From Bacteroidota bacterium (GTDB lineage Bacteria > Bacteroidota > Bacteroidia > Bacteroidales > Dysgonomonadaceae), in NCBI GenBank assembly GCA_023424395.1, contig JAFADY010000030.1, positions 1-14,546 of the forward strand: 14,546 nt of DNA. The letters are read 5' to 3'. A program made the position numbers and the translations under genes. The notes under the pieces are model-generated. The model saw only the letters and a program-made list of their open reading frames with translations. It was not told where the DNA came from and did no database searches. Below, piece by piece: positions 6,832 to 14,007 of this stretch (position 1 is the stretch's first letter; each line of letters begins with the position of its first letter).

Positions 6832-8139
6832 ATGAAACCTATTATCGCTATAATGTTGTTTTGTTTTTTCGTTCCGGCAATTAAGGCACAGCGTACAAAA
6901 ATCAATGCAGACAGTATTTCCGTTTACTTTAATCAGGTGAAGAAAGCCACTCGGGAACATGCCAAATTGTGGAATAAAGACATTTACGGGCCTATCATGT
7001 TGGTAGACCCCGATACACGTGTGATCTACACCAGTGAGCAAAACGGAGAGAATTCATTAAAACAGCACGGCGAGTTTTTTGTCGGAATATTACCCGAAGA
7101 AGTTAGTTTTTCGCACACTTCGGTTGAGTGGAGCGGGAAAATATGGGCAATGGTCGTACTTCCGTTGCCGCAAGACCCATACAAACGAGTTGATCTTATC
7201 GTGCACGAATTGTTTCATAGCGCTCAGCTATCGCTCGGATTTGATATTCATGGAGCCAACAATTATCATCTCGATGAAAAAGACGGGCGCATTTATCTTC
7301 GTCTCGAATTAGCGGCTTTAGAAGCTGCGTTAAAGGCTAACCGCTTAAACCGCGCTGAAGAACATTTACGCAACGCACTTATTTTCAGAAAATATCGTCA
7401 TATTTTATACACCGGTTCTGAAACCATGGAAAATCGGTTGGAATTGTTGGAAGGATTGGCTACCTATACCGGACAAATGATGAGCGGTCGCGATAAATGG
7501 CAATGGCGCGAATATCTAAAGGAAAGATTAAAGGATTTTGAGCAAACACCCACCTTCGTACGCTCTTTTGCGTACGAAACGCTTCCCGTATACGGTTTTT
7601 TCTTGTATCAGAAAAACAATAATTGGAACAAAGAAATTGATGCAGAGACCGATCTGACAACTTATTTATCGGAAGCTTTCGGGTTGGATAGGCGCATTAT
7701 TCTGCCCGCTTTTGTGAAGCAAGTAGCGGAAGATTATCATGTAAAAAAGATAACCAATGAAGAAATCAACCGTAACCAAACGAATACCCTCACATTGGAC
7801 GAATATCGTGAGAGGTTTTTCGAATTACCTCGCTTGGAAATTAAGTTGGAAAACATGAGTATGTCGTTTAATCCCACTAATCTTATTCCTTTGGATGTGG
7901 ATGAAGGAATAGTGTATCCAACCATTCGCGTGAGCGATAATTGGGGTATTTTAACCGTTACTGAAGGCGGAGCACTGATGACTCCCGGATCGCGATGGGT
8001 TGTAGTTTCGGCTCCAACCGAAATAAACGGTGTCGATATCAAAGGCGATGGTTGGACATTGCAGTTGAAAACGGGTTATTTTATTGAGAAAAATAAACAA
8101 GGGAATTTTTTGGTTGGGAAAGTAGAAGAAGAGAAATGA
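6832..8139 (+). CDS. Exported zinc metalloprotease-like protein (HExxH)
   Basis: The protein has 435 residues. Residues 1-20 are a signal peptide ending AIKAQ, so the product is periplasmic or secreted; no lipobox and no T9SS tail are seen. The zinc motif HELFH is at 125-129 inside LIVHELFHSAQ. A downstream ELLEGLATY (E207) is a good candidate for the third zinc ligand, as in gluzincins. Between them is a helical region rich in Arg/Glu/Leu (LRLELAALEAALKANRLNRAEEHLRNAL). Residues about 340-430 form a beta-rich C-terminal domain containing repeated glycine turns, resembling a small PDZ-like or beta-sandwich module. I cannot name the peptidase family or substrate. Its own promoter precedes it; a disrupted tRNA-editing gene follows. 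Confidence 0.7.
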   Translation: MKPIIAIMLFCFFVPAIKAQRTKINADSISVYFNQVKKATREHAKLWNKDIYGPIMLVDPDTRVIYTSEQNGENSLKQHGEFFVGILPEEVSFSHTSVEWSGKIWAMVVLPLPQDPYKRVDLIVHELFHSAQLSLGFDIHGANNYHLDEKDGRIYLRLELAALEAALKANRLNRAEEHLRNALIFRKYRHILYTGSETMENRLELLEGLATYTGQMMSGRDKWQWREYLKERLKDFEQTPTFVRSFAYETLPVYGFFLYQKNNNWNKEIDAETDLTTYLSEAFGLDRRIILPAFVKQVAEDYHVKKITNEEINRNQTNTLTLDEYRERFFELPRLEIKLENMSMSFNPTNLIPLDVDEGIVYPTIRVSDNWGILTVTEGGALMTPGSRWVVVSAPTEINGVDIKGDGWTLQLKTGYFIEKNKQGNFLVGKVEEEK

Positions 8140-8160
8140 TAATTTTCTTTTCGTTTTCCT

Positions 8161-8168
8161 TACCTTTA
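8161..8168 (+). promoter_or_regulatory. Candidate -7 box of the truncated editing gene
   Basis: TACCTTTA matches TAnnTTTG except for the last base and lies 19 bases before the ATG at 8188. It may now drive mtgA, which has no other obvious promoter. Confidence 0.35.
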
Positions 8169-8187
8169 TTGCCAAAAAAGTAATTTG

Positions 8188-8304
8188 ATGCAGCATCAAC
8201 TCAACAACCATAATAAGCAGGAGCACCCTCCCATGCACACATCCGAACATATTTTAAATCAAACAATGGGATTAACCCCTAAATCCCCTGAAGGGGACTT
8301 TTGA
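8188..8304 (+). pseudogene. Truncated AlaX-like tRNA-editing gene (N-terminal remnant)
   Basis: An ATG at 8188 opens 38 codons ending at TGA 8302-8304. The first 27 residues include HPPMHTSEHILNQTM. The sequence HTSEH is the HxxxH zinc motif of the alanyl/threonyl-tRNA synthetase editing (SAD) domain, and 'MHTaEHILNqTM' is how I remember free-standing AlaX-like proteins of Bacteroidales beginning. After codon 27 the similarity stops exactly where a REP-like repeat starts (about 8268), and the repeat supplies the last residues and stop codon. The rest of the editing domain, including its second zinc motif, is absent from the window. I infer that the gene was cut by a repeat-associated insertion or deletion. 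Family assignment is from motif recognition only. Confidence 0.55.
8268..8301 (+). repeat. REP-like palindromic repeat, left copy
   Basis: The unit reads GGATTAACCCCTAAATC, then a perfect hairpin CCCC-TGAA-GGGG, then ACTTT. Units built on 'AACCCCTAAATCCCC..GGGGACTTT' recur between genes in many Bacteroidota genomes, as I remember them. It lies between the remnant editing gene and the mtgA start codon. Confidence 0.65.
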
Positions 8305-8308
8305 AAAC

Positions 8309-9028
8309 ATGAAGAAACGTTCTAAGCTTGCAAAGTCTCACCGTAAGGGGAGATTTAGAGGGGTTATCCTTCGGTTGCTACGCAAGTTAATCCTTTGGTT
8401 CTTCATTCTCTCCATCGGGAGTGTGATTTTATATCGGTTTCTACCCGTATACATAACGCCATTAATGGGAATAAGAACCGTGCAGGCAATCACTAAAAAA
8501 GAGAAACCCCGATTGCACCACAAATGGGTGGCGTACGACGATATTTCCGATAACCTGAAACGTGGCGTTTTGGCGTCGGAAGACCAAAGATTCTTCACGC
8601 ACAACGGTTTCGACCGAGTGGAAATAGAAAAAGCCATCAAAGAAAACAAAACCCGAAAAAAAGCGCGTGGCGCAAGTACCATTAGTCAGCAAACGGCGAA
8701 AAACGTATTTCTGTGGCCGCGTTCGTCGTGGCTGCGAAAAGGATTGGAGACCTATTTCACGGTACTCATCGAATTCTTTTGGACGAAGGAACGCATTTTG
8801 CACGTATATTTGAACTCCATGGAAACCGGAAATGGTTTGTACGGCGCTGAAGCCGTTGCTAAGCATCATTTCGATACAACAGCCGATAAATTAACTGCTT
8901 CGCAGTCGGCACTTATTGCCGCCACGTTGCCCAATCCGTTGCGGTTTAATTCGCAAAAACCGTCTTCTTACATCAAGCAGCGCCAATCGCACATTCTGCG
9001 CCAAATGCGCACGGTAAAACTACCTTAA
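8309..9028 (+). CDS. mtgA: Monofunctional biosynthetic peptidoglycan transglycosylase
   Basis: The protein has 239 residues, family GT51. It polymerises lipid II into glycan strands on the outer face of the cytoplasmic membrane. One N-terminal membrane helix lies at about 24-42 (LLRKLILWFFILSIGSVIL), preceded by a basic cytoplasmic tail. The catalytic block EDQRFFTHNGFD starts at E91, the general base. GASTISQQTAKN (121-132) and ERILHVYLNSMETGNGLYG (161-179) are the other conserved GT51 motifs. No transpeptidase domain follows, hence monofunctional. The start at 8309 is the only ATG before the membrane helix. The first 22 residues are unusual because codons 9-21 derive from a repeat element. 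The nearest upstream promoter-like box belongs to the truncated editing gene. Confidence 0.93.
   Translation: MKKRSKLAKSHRKGRFRGVILRLLRKLILWFFILSIGSVILYRFLPVYITPLMGIRTVQAITKKEKPRLHHKWVAYDDISDNLKRGVLASEDQRFFTHNGFDRVEIEKAIKENKTRKKARGASTISQQTAKNVFLWPRSSWLRKGLETYFTVLIEFFWTKERILHVYLNSMETGNGLYGAEAVAKHHFDTTADKLTASQSALIAATLPNPLRFNSQKPSSYIKQRQSHILRQMRTVKLP
8332..8371 (-). repeat. REP-like repeat, inverted copy inside mtgA
   Basis: Read on the minus strand this is GGATAACCCCTCTAAATC, then TCCCCTTACGG, then TGAGACTTT: the same repeat family as 8268-8301 in opposite orientation, with small insertions. It lies within codons 9-21 of mtgA and encodes the basic stretch SHRKGRFRGVIL. The two copies flank 30 bases containing the mtgA start codon. 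Confidence 0.6.
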
Positions 9029-9060
9029 TTTTGACAAAACGAAGAAAAACGTTACTTTTA
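9029..9060 (+). promoter_or_regulatory. Promoter of the YgbA/LuxR unit
   Basis: TTTTG at 9029-9033 and TACTTTTA at 9053-9060 are separated by 19 bases, the canonical Bacteroidota -33/-7 arrangement. The start codon follows 24 bases later. No convincing operator palindrome is visible. Confidence 0.6.
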
Positions 9061-9084
9061 CGCGCTGATTGAAAAAAAACGAAA

Positions 9085-9417
9085 ATGAACGAGGGAGAGA
9101 AAAAAGTCGTAAACAAAATGATCGCCATTTATTGTCGCTCGAAGCACAAACCTGTATCGGGACTGTGTGAGGAATGCGCACAATTAAGCGATTATGCGTT
9201 GAAAAGACTCGAGAACTGTCCTTTCGGCGAACAAAAACCCACGTGCGAATCGTGCCCCGTGCACTGCTACAAAAGCGATATGCGGCAAGGTATCCGAGAA
9301 GTGATGCGCTTTGCCGGGCCGAGAATGATATTTATTCATCCCATCGACACCGTTCGCCATTTTTATCACGAAAACAAACGAAATCGCAATTTCGCGGCAA
9401 AACCCAAACAAAGTTAA
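9085..9417 (+). CDS. YgbA family (nitrous oxide-stimulated promoter) protein
   Basis: The protein has 110 residues. It shows the whole YgbA_NO signature: MIAIYC (C17), GLCEEC (C28, C31), YALKRLENCPFGE (C45), KPTCESCPVHCY (C54, C57, C61), then VMRFAGPRMIF. The seven conserved cysteines suggest a metal or iron-sulfur site. In E. coli the homologue belongs to the NsrR-controlled nitric-oxide response, and its biochemical role is poorly known. It is cytoplasmic. It is preceded by a good promoter and followed after 10 bases by a regulator gene, so the two probably form an operon. The basic C-terminal tail after residue 90 is variable in the family. Confidence 0.9.
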   Translation: MNEGEKKVVNKMIAIYCRSKHKPVSGLCEECAQLSDYALKRLENCPFGEQKPTCESCPVHCYKSDMRQGIREVMRFAGPRMIFIHPIDTVRHFYHENKRNRNFAAKPKQS

Positions 9418-9427
9418 ATATTCTCAG

Positions 9428-10321
9428 GTGCAGATACTTTCTTCACATACCGTTTTGGCAGATGTGCTTGCTGAGCATAACGAACTTATTCCGGTGCTTA
9501 ATCGCTTCGGGATCAGGCTTGGGGTGGGAGATAGGACTATCCGTCAATTATGCGATGAGAATGAATTAAATGCCGACTTCATACTCACGGTTGCGAATGT
9601 GTATTTGGATGAAAACTACGTTCCCGATGAAAACCTTTCGCTTTTTGATGCCGAACTGATTGCGGATTACTTTAAGCACACCATTGATAATTACGTACAG
9701 GAATTGGTTCCCAATATAGAGAAACACTTAAACGCGTTTATTGCCCTCAGCGGTTCCGAAAACAAAGAATTATCCGCTTTGCGCAGCCTGTTTTACGAGT
9801 TCAAGCAAAAGTTAATACATCACTTCCAAAATGGTATTAATCAGTGTGATGATTTTCCTGATGAGCTGTTGCATGACTTAAAGAACATCCTTATAAAACA
9901 CGTCTCGGGCAAGTACAATCAAAACCTGTGTCACGCCGTAATCTTTTCACTTCACAGCTTCGAAAAAGACCTAATCGTTCACAATCGTTTACGCACAAAA
10001 ATTCTTCGCCCTAAACTCAGAGAGTTAAATTTGTCGGACATCAGCCACTTGGAACACGCCATAACAGTAGAAAAAACTTCCATCGACCACGAGACAGAAG
10101 TGCTCTCCAACCGCGAAATAGAAGTACTGAAACTGATCACAAAAGGATTTATCAACAAAGAAATTGCCGATAAACTGAACATCAGCCTCAACACCGTGCT
10201 CTCGCACCGGAAGAACATCATTGCCAAAACAGGCATCAAAACCGTGTCGGGCTTAACTATTTACTGCATTTCCAAAGGCCTGCTCTCGCCCGATTCGCAA
10301 CTGAACGGCGGAAAAAATTAA
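9428..10321 (+). CDS. LuxR-type regulator with RIC/hemerythrin-like sensor region
   Basis: The protein has 297 residues starting at GTG; the frame is open upstream, but family members begin close to this point and the previous stop is 10 bases away. Residues 1-60 resemble the ScdA/RIC N-terminal domain (VLADVLAEHNELIPVLNRFGI) but lack its usual Cys-Cys. Residues about 75-200 are helical with hemerythrin-like spacing: H84, H100, H131/H132, H158, H176, H185, and DLIVHNRLRTKILRPK resembling the final 'DlxxHxxxEnxiLfP' motif, in which the ligand glutamate is replaced by Arg. Residues 225-287 are a LuxR (GerE) helix-turn-helix: LSNREIEVLKLITKGFINKEIADKLN and VLSHRKNIIAKTGI. No receiver domain is present. 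With the YgbA neighbour this suggests a regulator of nitrosative or redox stress; metal binding is uncertain because ligands look degenerate. Confidence 0.78.
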   Translation: MQILSSHTVLADVLAEHNELIPVLNRFGIRLGVGDRTIRQLCDENELNADFILTVANVYLDENYVPDENLSLFDAELIADYFKHTIDNYVQELVPNIEKHLNAFIALSGSENKELSALRSLFYEFKQKLIHHFQNGINQCDDFPDELLHDLKNILIKHVSGKYNQNLCHAVIFSLHSFEKDLIVHNRLRTKILRPKLRELNLSDISHLEHAITVEKTSIDHETEVLSNREIEVLKLITKGFINKEIADKLNISLNTVLSHRKNIIAKTGIKTVSGLTIYCISKGLLSPDSQLNGGKN

Positions 10322-10351
10322 GCAAAATAATTTTCAGTAGCAAAAAATCTG

Positions 10352-10359
10352 TACATTTA
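10352..10359 (+). promoter_or_regulatory. Candidate -7 box of the MFS gene
   Basis: TACATTTA is one base from TAnnTTTG and lies 28 bases before the ATG at 10387. A T-rich -33-like tract is near 10331. Weak support. Confidence 0.35.
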
Positions 10360-10386
10360 TTTTCGGTTCATAGGAAAACAAAACAA

Positions 10387-11547
10387 ATGAAACACAAAAA
10401 TACCGCATTTACCGCCAATTTTATCGGAATTTTCCTTTTCGGAATTTCCATGGTCATCATTGGCTCCACGCTTCCCATGCTCAAGGAAAAATTCGGCATG
10501 ACCGATATCGAGGCGGGCAGTCTATTCTCCATTCTTCCTATTGGCATCCTCATTGGTTCCGTTACGTTTGGTCCCATTGCCGATAAATACGGCTACCGGT
10601 GGGTGCTGTCGGTGGCGAGCCTGTTTTTGGGGCTGGGTTTTTTGGGAATTGCCCACGCCGGTTCCATGAACTTGTTGCGATTGTGCATTTTGATTTTCGG
10701 CGCGGGTGGCGGAGTAATAAACGGCGCCACGAGTGCGCTGGTTTCCGATTTGAGCGAAACCCGAAACAAAATTGCCAACCTCAATTGGTTAGGCGCGTTT
10801 TACGGTATTGGTGCGTTTTGCATGCCCATGGCTATGACGCTGATAGACAAAGCGTATTACACCACAATTATTGATATTGCCTGCGCGTTGAGCGTACTTG
10901 TTGCCGTACTTTTTGCCGTTATCAGTTACCCTATTACAGTAGAAAAAGAAAAAATATCGTTTAAACTGATACCCATTTTCCTGAAGAACAAAATGTTTAT
11001 GGCGATATGTTTTTACCTGTTTTTTCAATCGGCTTTCGAAGCCATTGTGAATAATTGGTCTGTATTGTTTTTCATTGATAAGTTGGGCGTTGTGCAGGAA
11101 AAAGCGTTGGTGGCATTATCGTTGTCGGTGTTGGGAATGATAGCGATGCGGGTGCTCACCGGTAGTTTACTCAAAAATCTGCCTTACAACAGGCTCACGC
11201 AAATAGCGCTTGTGTCGCTTTCCATCGGATTAATATGCCTGATCGTTCCCGCGCCTTACGCCGTTCGTGTTATGGGGATGTTTTTCCTTGGAGCCGGATT
11301 GGCTCCCGGTTTTCCGGCGATGCTGGGCGTAGCGGGCGAAATATTTAAAAACGTATCGGCAACGGCATTTAGTTTTGCCATGTTTATCGCGCTCATCGGC
11401 AATACCATCATCAATTACAGTATCGGCGTGCTGATAGATAAATACGGAACGGGTGTTTACGTATATGTGATTCTGTTTGAAATTATTGCGATGATGCTTA
11501 TCTTTGGTTTGATTAGAAGAAGTGAAAAGAAAACGATAAAAGCGTAA
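10387..11547 (+). CDS. Major facilitator superfamily permease, FucP-like
   Basis: The protein has 386 residues with about 12 hydrophobic segments. The loop after the second helix carries the MFS signature FGPIADKYGYR (61-71). The first helix (NFIGIFLFGISMVIIGSTLPML) and the acidic KEKFGMTDIEAGSLFSILPIG loop are typical of the fucose-permease-like branch of Bacteroidales. It sits in the inner membrane and probably works as a proton-coupled sugar or small-solute symporter; the substrate cannot be read from the sequence. A glycine-rich repeat, FGAGGGVINGATSALVSD (100-117), fits helix 4. It is flanked by promoters on both sides and is likely monocistronic. The neighbours give no pathway clue. Confidence 0.85.
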   Translation: MKHKNTAFTANFIGIFLFGISMVIIGSTLPMLKEKFGMTDIEAGSLFSILPIGILIGSVTFGPIADKYGYRWVLSVASLFLGLGFLGIAHAGSMNLLRLCILIFGAGGGVINGATSALVSDLSETRNKIANLNWLGAFYGIGAFCMPMAMTLIDKAYYTTIIDIACALSVLVAVLFAVISYPITVEKEKISFKLIPIFLKNKMFMAICFYLFFQSAFEAIVNNWSVLFFIDKLGVVQEKALVALSLSVLGMIAMRVLTGSLLKNLPYNRLTQIALVSLSIGLICLIVPAPYAVRVMGMFFLGAGLAPGFPAMLGVAGEIFKNVSATAFSFAMFIALIGNTIINYSIGVLIDKYGTGVYVYVILFEIIAMMLIFGLIRRSEKKTIKA

Positions 11548-11570
11548 TTTAACAAACCCTCTGAAACTCT

Positions 11571-11604
11571 TTTAAAAACGAACAAATTATCGTACTTTTG
11601 TACG
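11571..11604 (+). promoter_or_regulatory. mutA promoter with overlapping palindrome
   Basis: TTTA at 11571-11574 and TACTTTTG at 11593-11600 (perfect TAnnTTTG) are 18 bases apart. The -7 box lies inside a perfect inverted repeat, CGTAC-TTTT-GTACG (11591-11604), which could be a repressor site or chance. The leader to the ATG at 11670 is about 60 bases, long for this window. Confidence 0.65.
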
Positions 11605-11669
11605 TTCTTTGCTCACAACCAAAGCTGGAACCCAAGAAAGAACCTCAAAATAATAAATAGAAATAAATT

Positions 11670-13571
11670 ATGAGTAATCAGAGAGAAAAACTTTTTGCAG
11701 ATTTTCCTCCCGTGTCCACCGAACAATGGATGGAAGTTATTACCAAAGACTTAAAGGGAGCCGATTTTCAAAAGAAATTGGTGTGGAAAACAAATGAAGG
11801 TTTTAATGTAAACCCCTTCTATCGTGCCGAAGACATCGAAGGCTTCCGCTCGGCAGAGAACCTGCCGGGGCAGTTTCCTTATATTCGCGGTACGCGCAAG
11901 GACAATGTATGGTATGTGCGTCAGGAAATAGATGTACAGGATTTTGCCGAAGCCAATAAAAAAGCGCTCGCTCTGTTGGAAAGAGGCGTAACATCGTTCG
12001 GATTTTCGGTACCGAAAAGTCAGTTTTCGGCAGAAAACCTGGCAATTCTTCTCAAAGGCATTTCGCCCGATAAAGTAGAGTTGAATTTCAGAACCTGCAT
12101 CTCGCGAACGGTTGAGCTGGCTAAGCTTGTTGTGGAGTATATTCTCGCTCAAAATCTTGACGTGATGAAGTGTTTCGGCTCCATCGATTTCGATCCGTTC
12201 CGCAAAGTATTAAAAAAGGGAATTGATCCTACAAACTGGGTAGATGAAGCCGTAGAGATCGCTAAAATTGCTGCTCTTCTACCTAAGTACAGAACCATTT
12301 CCGTGACCGGAAACATGATGAGCGATGCCGGTGCATACGCTTATCAGGAACTGGGTTATGCTCTTTCCTACGGAAATCAGGTATTATCGAAACTCATCGA
12401 AAACGGTGTTGCACCCGCTATGGCGGCAAAGAAAATCAAGTTCAAATTTGGCGTAGGCTCCAATTACTTTATGGAAATTGCCAAGTTTCGCGCTGCGCGC
12501 TGGTTGTGGGCTGAAATTGTGGATGCCTATAAACCACCCTGCCCGCCGTTTATCGATTGCGATAACAAAGCTACGGACGGAACTTGCCGCTGCGCCGGAA
12601 AAATGAACATTCACGCCATTACATCGCAATTTAATCAGTCGCTTTTCGACCCCTACGTAAACATGTTGCGTACGCAAACCGAAGCCATGTCGGCCACCAT
12701 TGCCGCTGTAGATTCGCTCACCGTTCGTCCGTTCGACGAAGCGTTTGAAACACCCACCGAATTTGCCGAACGCATTGCCGTAAACCAACAATTACTGCTG
12801 AAAGAAGAAGCGCATTTCGACAAAGTTACCGACCCCTCATCGGGTTCATATTATATTGAAAATCTTACCGTTTCGCTGGCAGAACAAGCATGGAAACTTT
12901 TCCTTGAAACCGAACAAAAAGGTTTCTACGAAGCTTTGAAAGCCGGAACTGTACAGGAAGCCATCAACGCATCGGGCGATGCACGTTTGGATGCTGTGGC
13001 AAAACGTCGTGAAATTATGCTCGGAACCAATCAATATCCGAACTTCACGGAAAAAATGAACGATAAAATCGTGAAAGAAGACGCTCACGGTTGCGGTTGC
13101 GGAAGCGGCGACAAAGAAACTCCACTCAAGAAACTGAATACCCGTCGTTTATCGGGTTCGTTCGACGAACTTCGCCTTGCCACCGAGCAAAGCGGAAAAA
13201 CGCCTAAAGTGTTTATGCTTACCATTGGCAACCTCGCCATGCGTTTGGCGCGTTCGCAATTTTCGAGCAACTTCTTCGCGTGTGCCGGATATCAAATTAT
13301 CGACAATCTGGGTTTCCACACCGTGGAAGATGGCGTGAACGCCGCGCGCAAAGCCGGAGCCGATGTGGTTGTTCTTTGTTCAAGCGACGACGAATACGTT
13401 ACTTTTGCTCCCGAAGCGTTCGATTTATTGAAAAACGGAAAAGAAATTTTCGTTGTAGCCGGCGCTCCCGCTTGTATGGACGATTTGAAAGCACACGGAA
13501 TCGAGCATTTTATCAATGTGAGAAGCAATGTGTTGGAGACCTTAAGGGAATTCAACGGGAAGTTGTTGTAA
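11670..13571 (+). CDS. mutA: Methylmalonyl-CoA mutase small (beta) subunit
   Basis: The protein has 633 residues, normal for MutA. With MutB it forms the adenosylcobalamin-dependent enzyme interconverting succinyl-CoA and R-methylmalonyl-CoA, used for propionate formation. Residues about 30-450 are the TIM-barrel half (SIDFDPFRKVLKKG, VTGNMMSDAGAYAYQELGYALS, FNQSLFDPYVNMLRTQTEAMSA, VTDPSSGSYYIE). Residues 510-633 are the B12-binding-like half but lack the DxHxxG cobalamin histidine (NLAMRLARSQFSS in its place), as expected for the non-catalytic subunit. Two cysteine clusters stand out: C291, C297, C306, C308 in the barrel, and HGCGCGSG (475-477) in the linker. It has its own promoter. The usual downstream mutB is not in the window; a repeat-bounded small gene follows at once. 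Confidence 0.95.
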   Translation: MSNQREKLFADFPPVSTEQWMEVITKDLKGADFQKKLVWKTNEGFNVNPFYRAEDIEGFRSAENLPGQFPYIRGTRKDNVWYVRQEIDVQDFAEANKKALALLERGVTSFGFSVPKSQFSAENLAILLKGISPDKVELNFRTCISRTVELAKLVVEYILAQNLDVMKCFGSIDFDPFRKVLKKGIDPTNWVDEAVEIAKIAALLPKYRTISVTGNMMSDAGAYAYQELGYALSYGNQVLSKLIENGVAPAMAAKKIKFKFGVGSNYFMEIAKFRAARWLWAEIVDAYKPPCPPFIDCDNKATDGTCRCAGKMNIHAITSQFNQSLFDPYVNMLRTQTEAMSATIAAVDSLTVRPFDEAFETPTEFAERIAVNQQLLLKEEAHFDKVTDPSSGSYYIENLTVSLAEQAWKLFLETEQKGFYEALKAGTVQEAINASGDARLDAVAKRREIMLGTNQYPNFTEKMNDKIVKEDAHGCGCGSGDKETPLKKLNTRRLSGSFDELRLATEQSGKTPKVFMLTIGNLAMRLARSQFSSNFFACAGYQIIDNLGFHTVEDGVNAARKAGADVVVLCSSDDEYVTFAPEAFDLLKNGKEIFVVAGAPACMDDLKAHGIEHFINVRSNVLETLREFNGKLL

Positions 13572-13579
13572 AGACAAAT

Positions 13580-13627
13580 AAGAACCGAGAGCCAAGAACC
13601 AAGAACCAAGAGCCAAGAACCAAGACG
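13580..13627 (+). repeat. Tandem heptamer array (AAGARCC), left arm
   Basis: Six 7-base units and a partial seventh: AAGAACC, GAGAGCC, AAGAACC, AAGAACC, AAGAGCC, AAGAACC, AAGACG. The array starts 8 bases after the mutA stop and ends exactly at the ATG of the four-helix-bundle gene. An inverted, shorter array lies on the other side of that gene. Confidence 0.92.
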
Positions 13628-13981
13628 ATGCATAATTTCAAGAAACTCGAAATATGGAAACGATCGTTAGATTTAGTAACTGAAATCTATATACTGACGC
13701 AGGTTTATCCTAAAGAAGAGATTTTTGGTTTAACGGCGCAAACACGTCGTGCAGCAACGTCTATTCCTTTAAATATCTCCGAAGGTTCTGCTAAATCGAG
13801 TAACAAAGATTTTGCACGTTTTCTTGAAATAGCTGTAGGTTCTTCGTTTGAACTCGAAACGGCGCTCATTGTAGCTTACAATTTAAAATATATAAACAAT
13901 AACGTTCTTGAAGAGAAACAAGCAAAAGTCAACGAACTTCAGCGAATGATCAACGCATTCAAAGACAGTTTGGATAAATAA
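13628..13981 (+). CDS. Four-helix-bundle protein, S23/IVP family (bAvd-like)
   Basis: The protein has 117 residues from the ATG at 13628. The frame is open further back into mutA, but the family begins at this Met. Conserved blocks are FKKLEIWKRSLDLVTEIY (4-21), FGLTAQTRRAATSIPLNISEGSAK (33-56), and FARFLEIAVGSSFELETALIVAYNL (62-86). The family forms pentameric four-helix bundles with a basic surface and binds nucleic acid; relatives include proteins encoded within 23S rRNA intervening sequences and the Avd accessory factor of diversity-generating retroelements. No reverse transcriptase, template repeat or variable repeat is seen here. The heptamer array ends directly at its start codon with no Shine-Dalgarno site, so translation may rely on read-through transcription from mutA. 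Cellular function is unknown. Confidence 0.9.
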   Translation: MHNFKKLEIWKRSLDLVTEIYILTQVYPKEEIFGLTAQTRRAATSIPLNISEGSAKSSNKDFARFLEIAVGSSFELETALIVAYNLKYINNNVLEEKQAKVNELQRMINAFKDSLDK

Positions 13982-14007
13982 TGAATTTTTAATTCGTTCA
14001 CCCAACC

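Noticed and set aside
6733..7041. Minus-strand reading frame over the start of the metalloprotease gene
   Set aside because: It has no family resemblance and is antisense to a well-supported gene with signal peptide and promoter.
8185..8199. Perfect palindrome TTGATGC-A-GCATCAA as an operator
   Set aside because: It overlaps the first codons of the editing-gene remnant, and its sequence is explained by the coding for MQHQ; no second copy is seen.
13280..13627. Long N-terminal extension of the four-helix-bundle protein overlapping mutA
   Set aside because: The extension is out of frame with mutA coding and is Arg/Ser-rich shadow sequence; the family begins at the Met at 13628.
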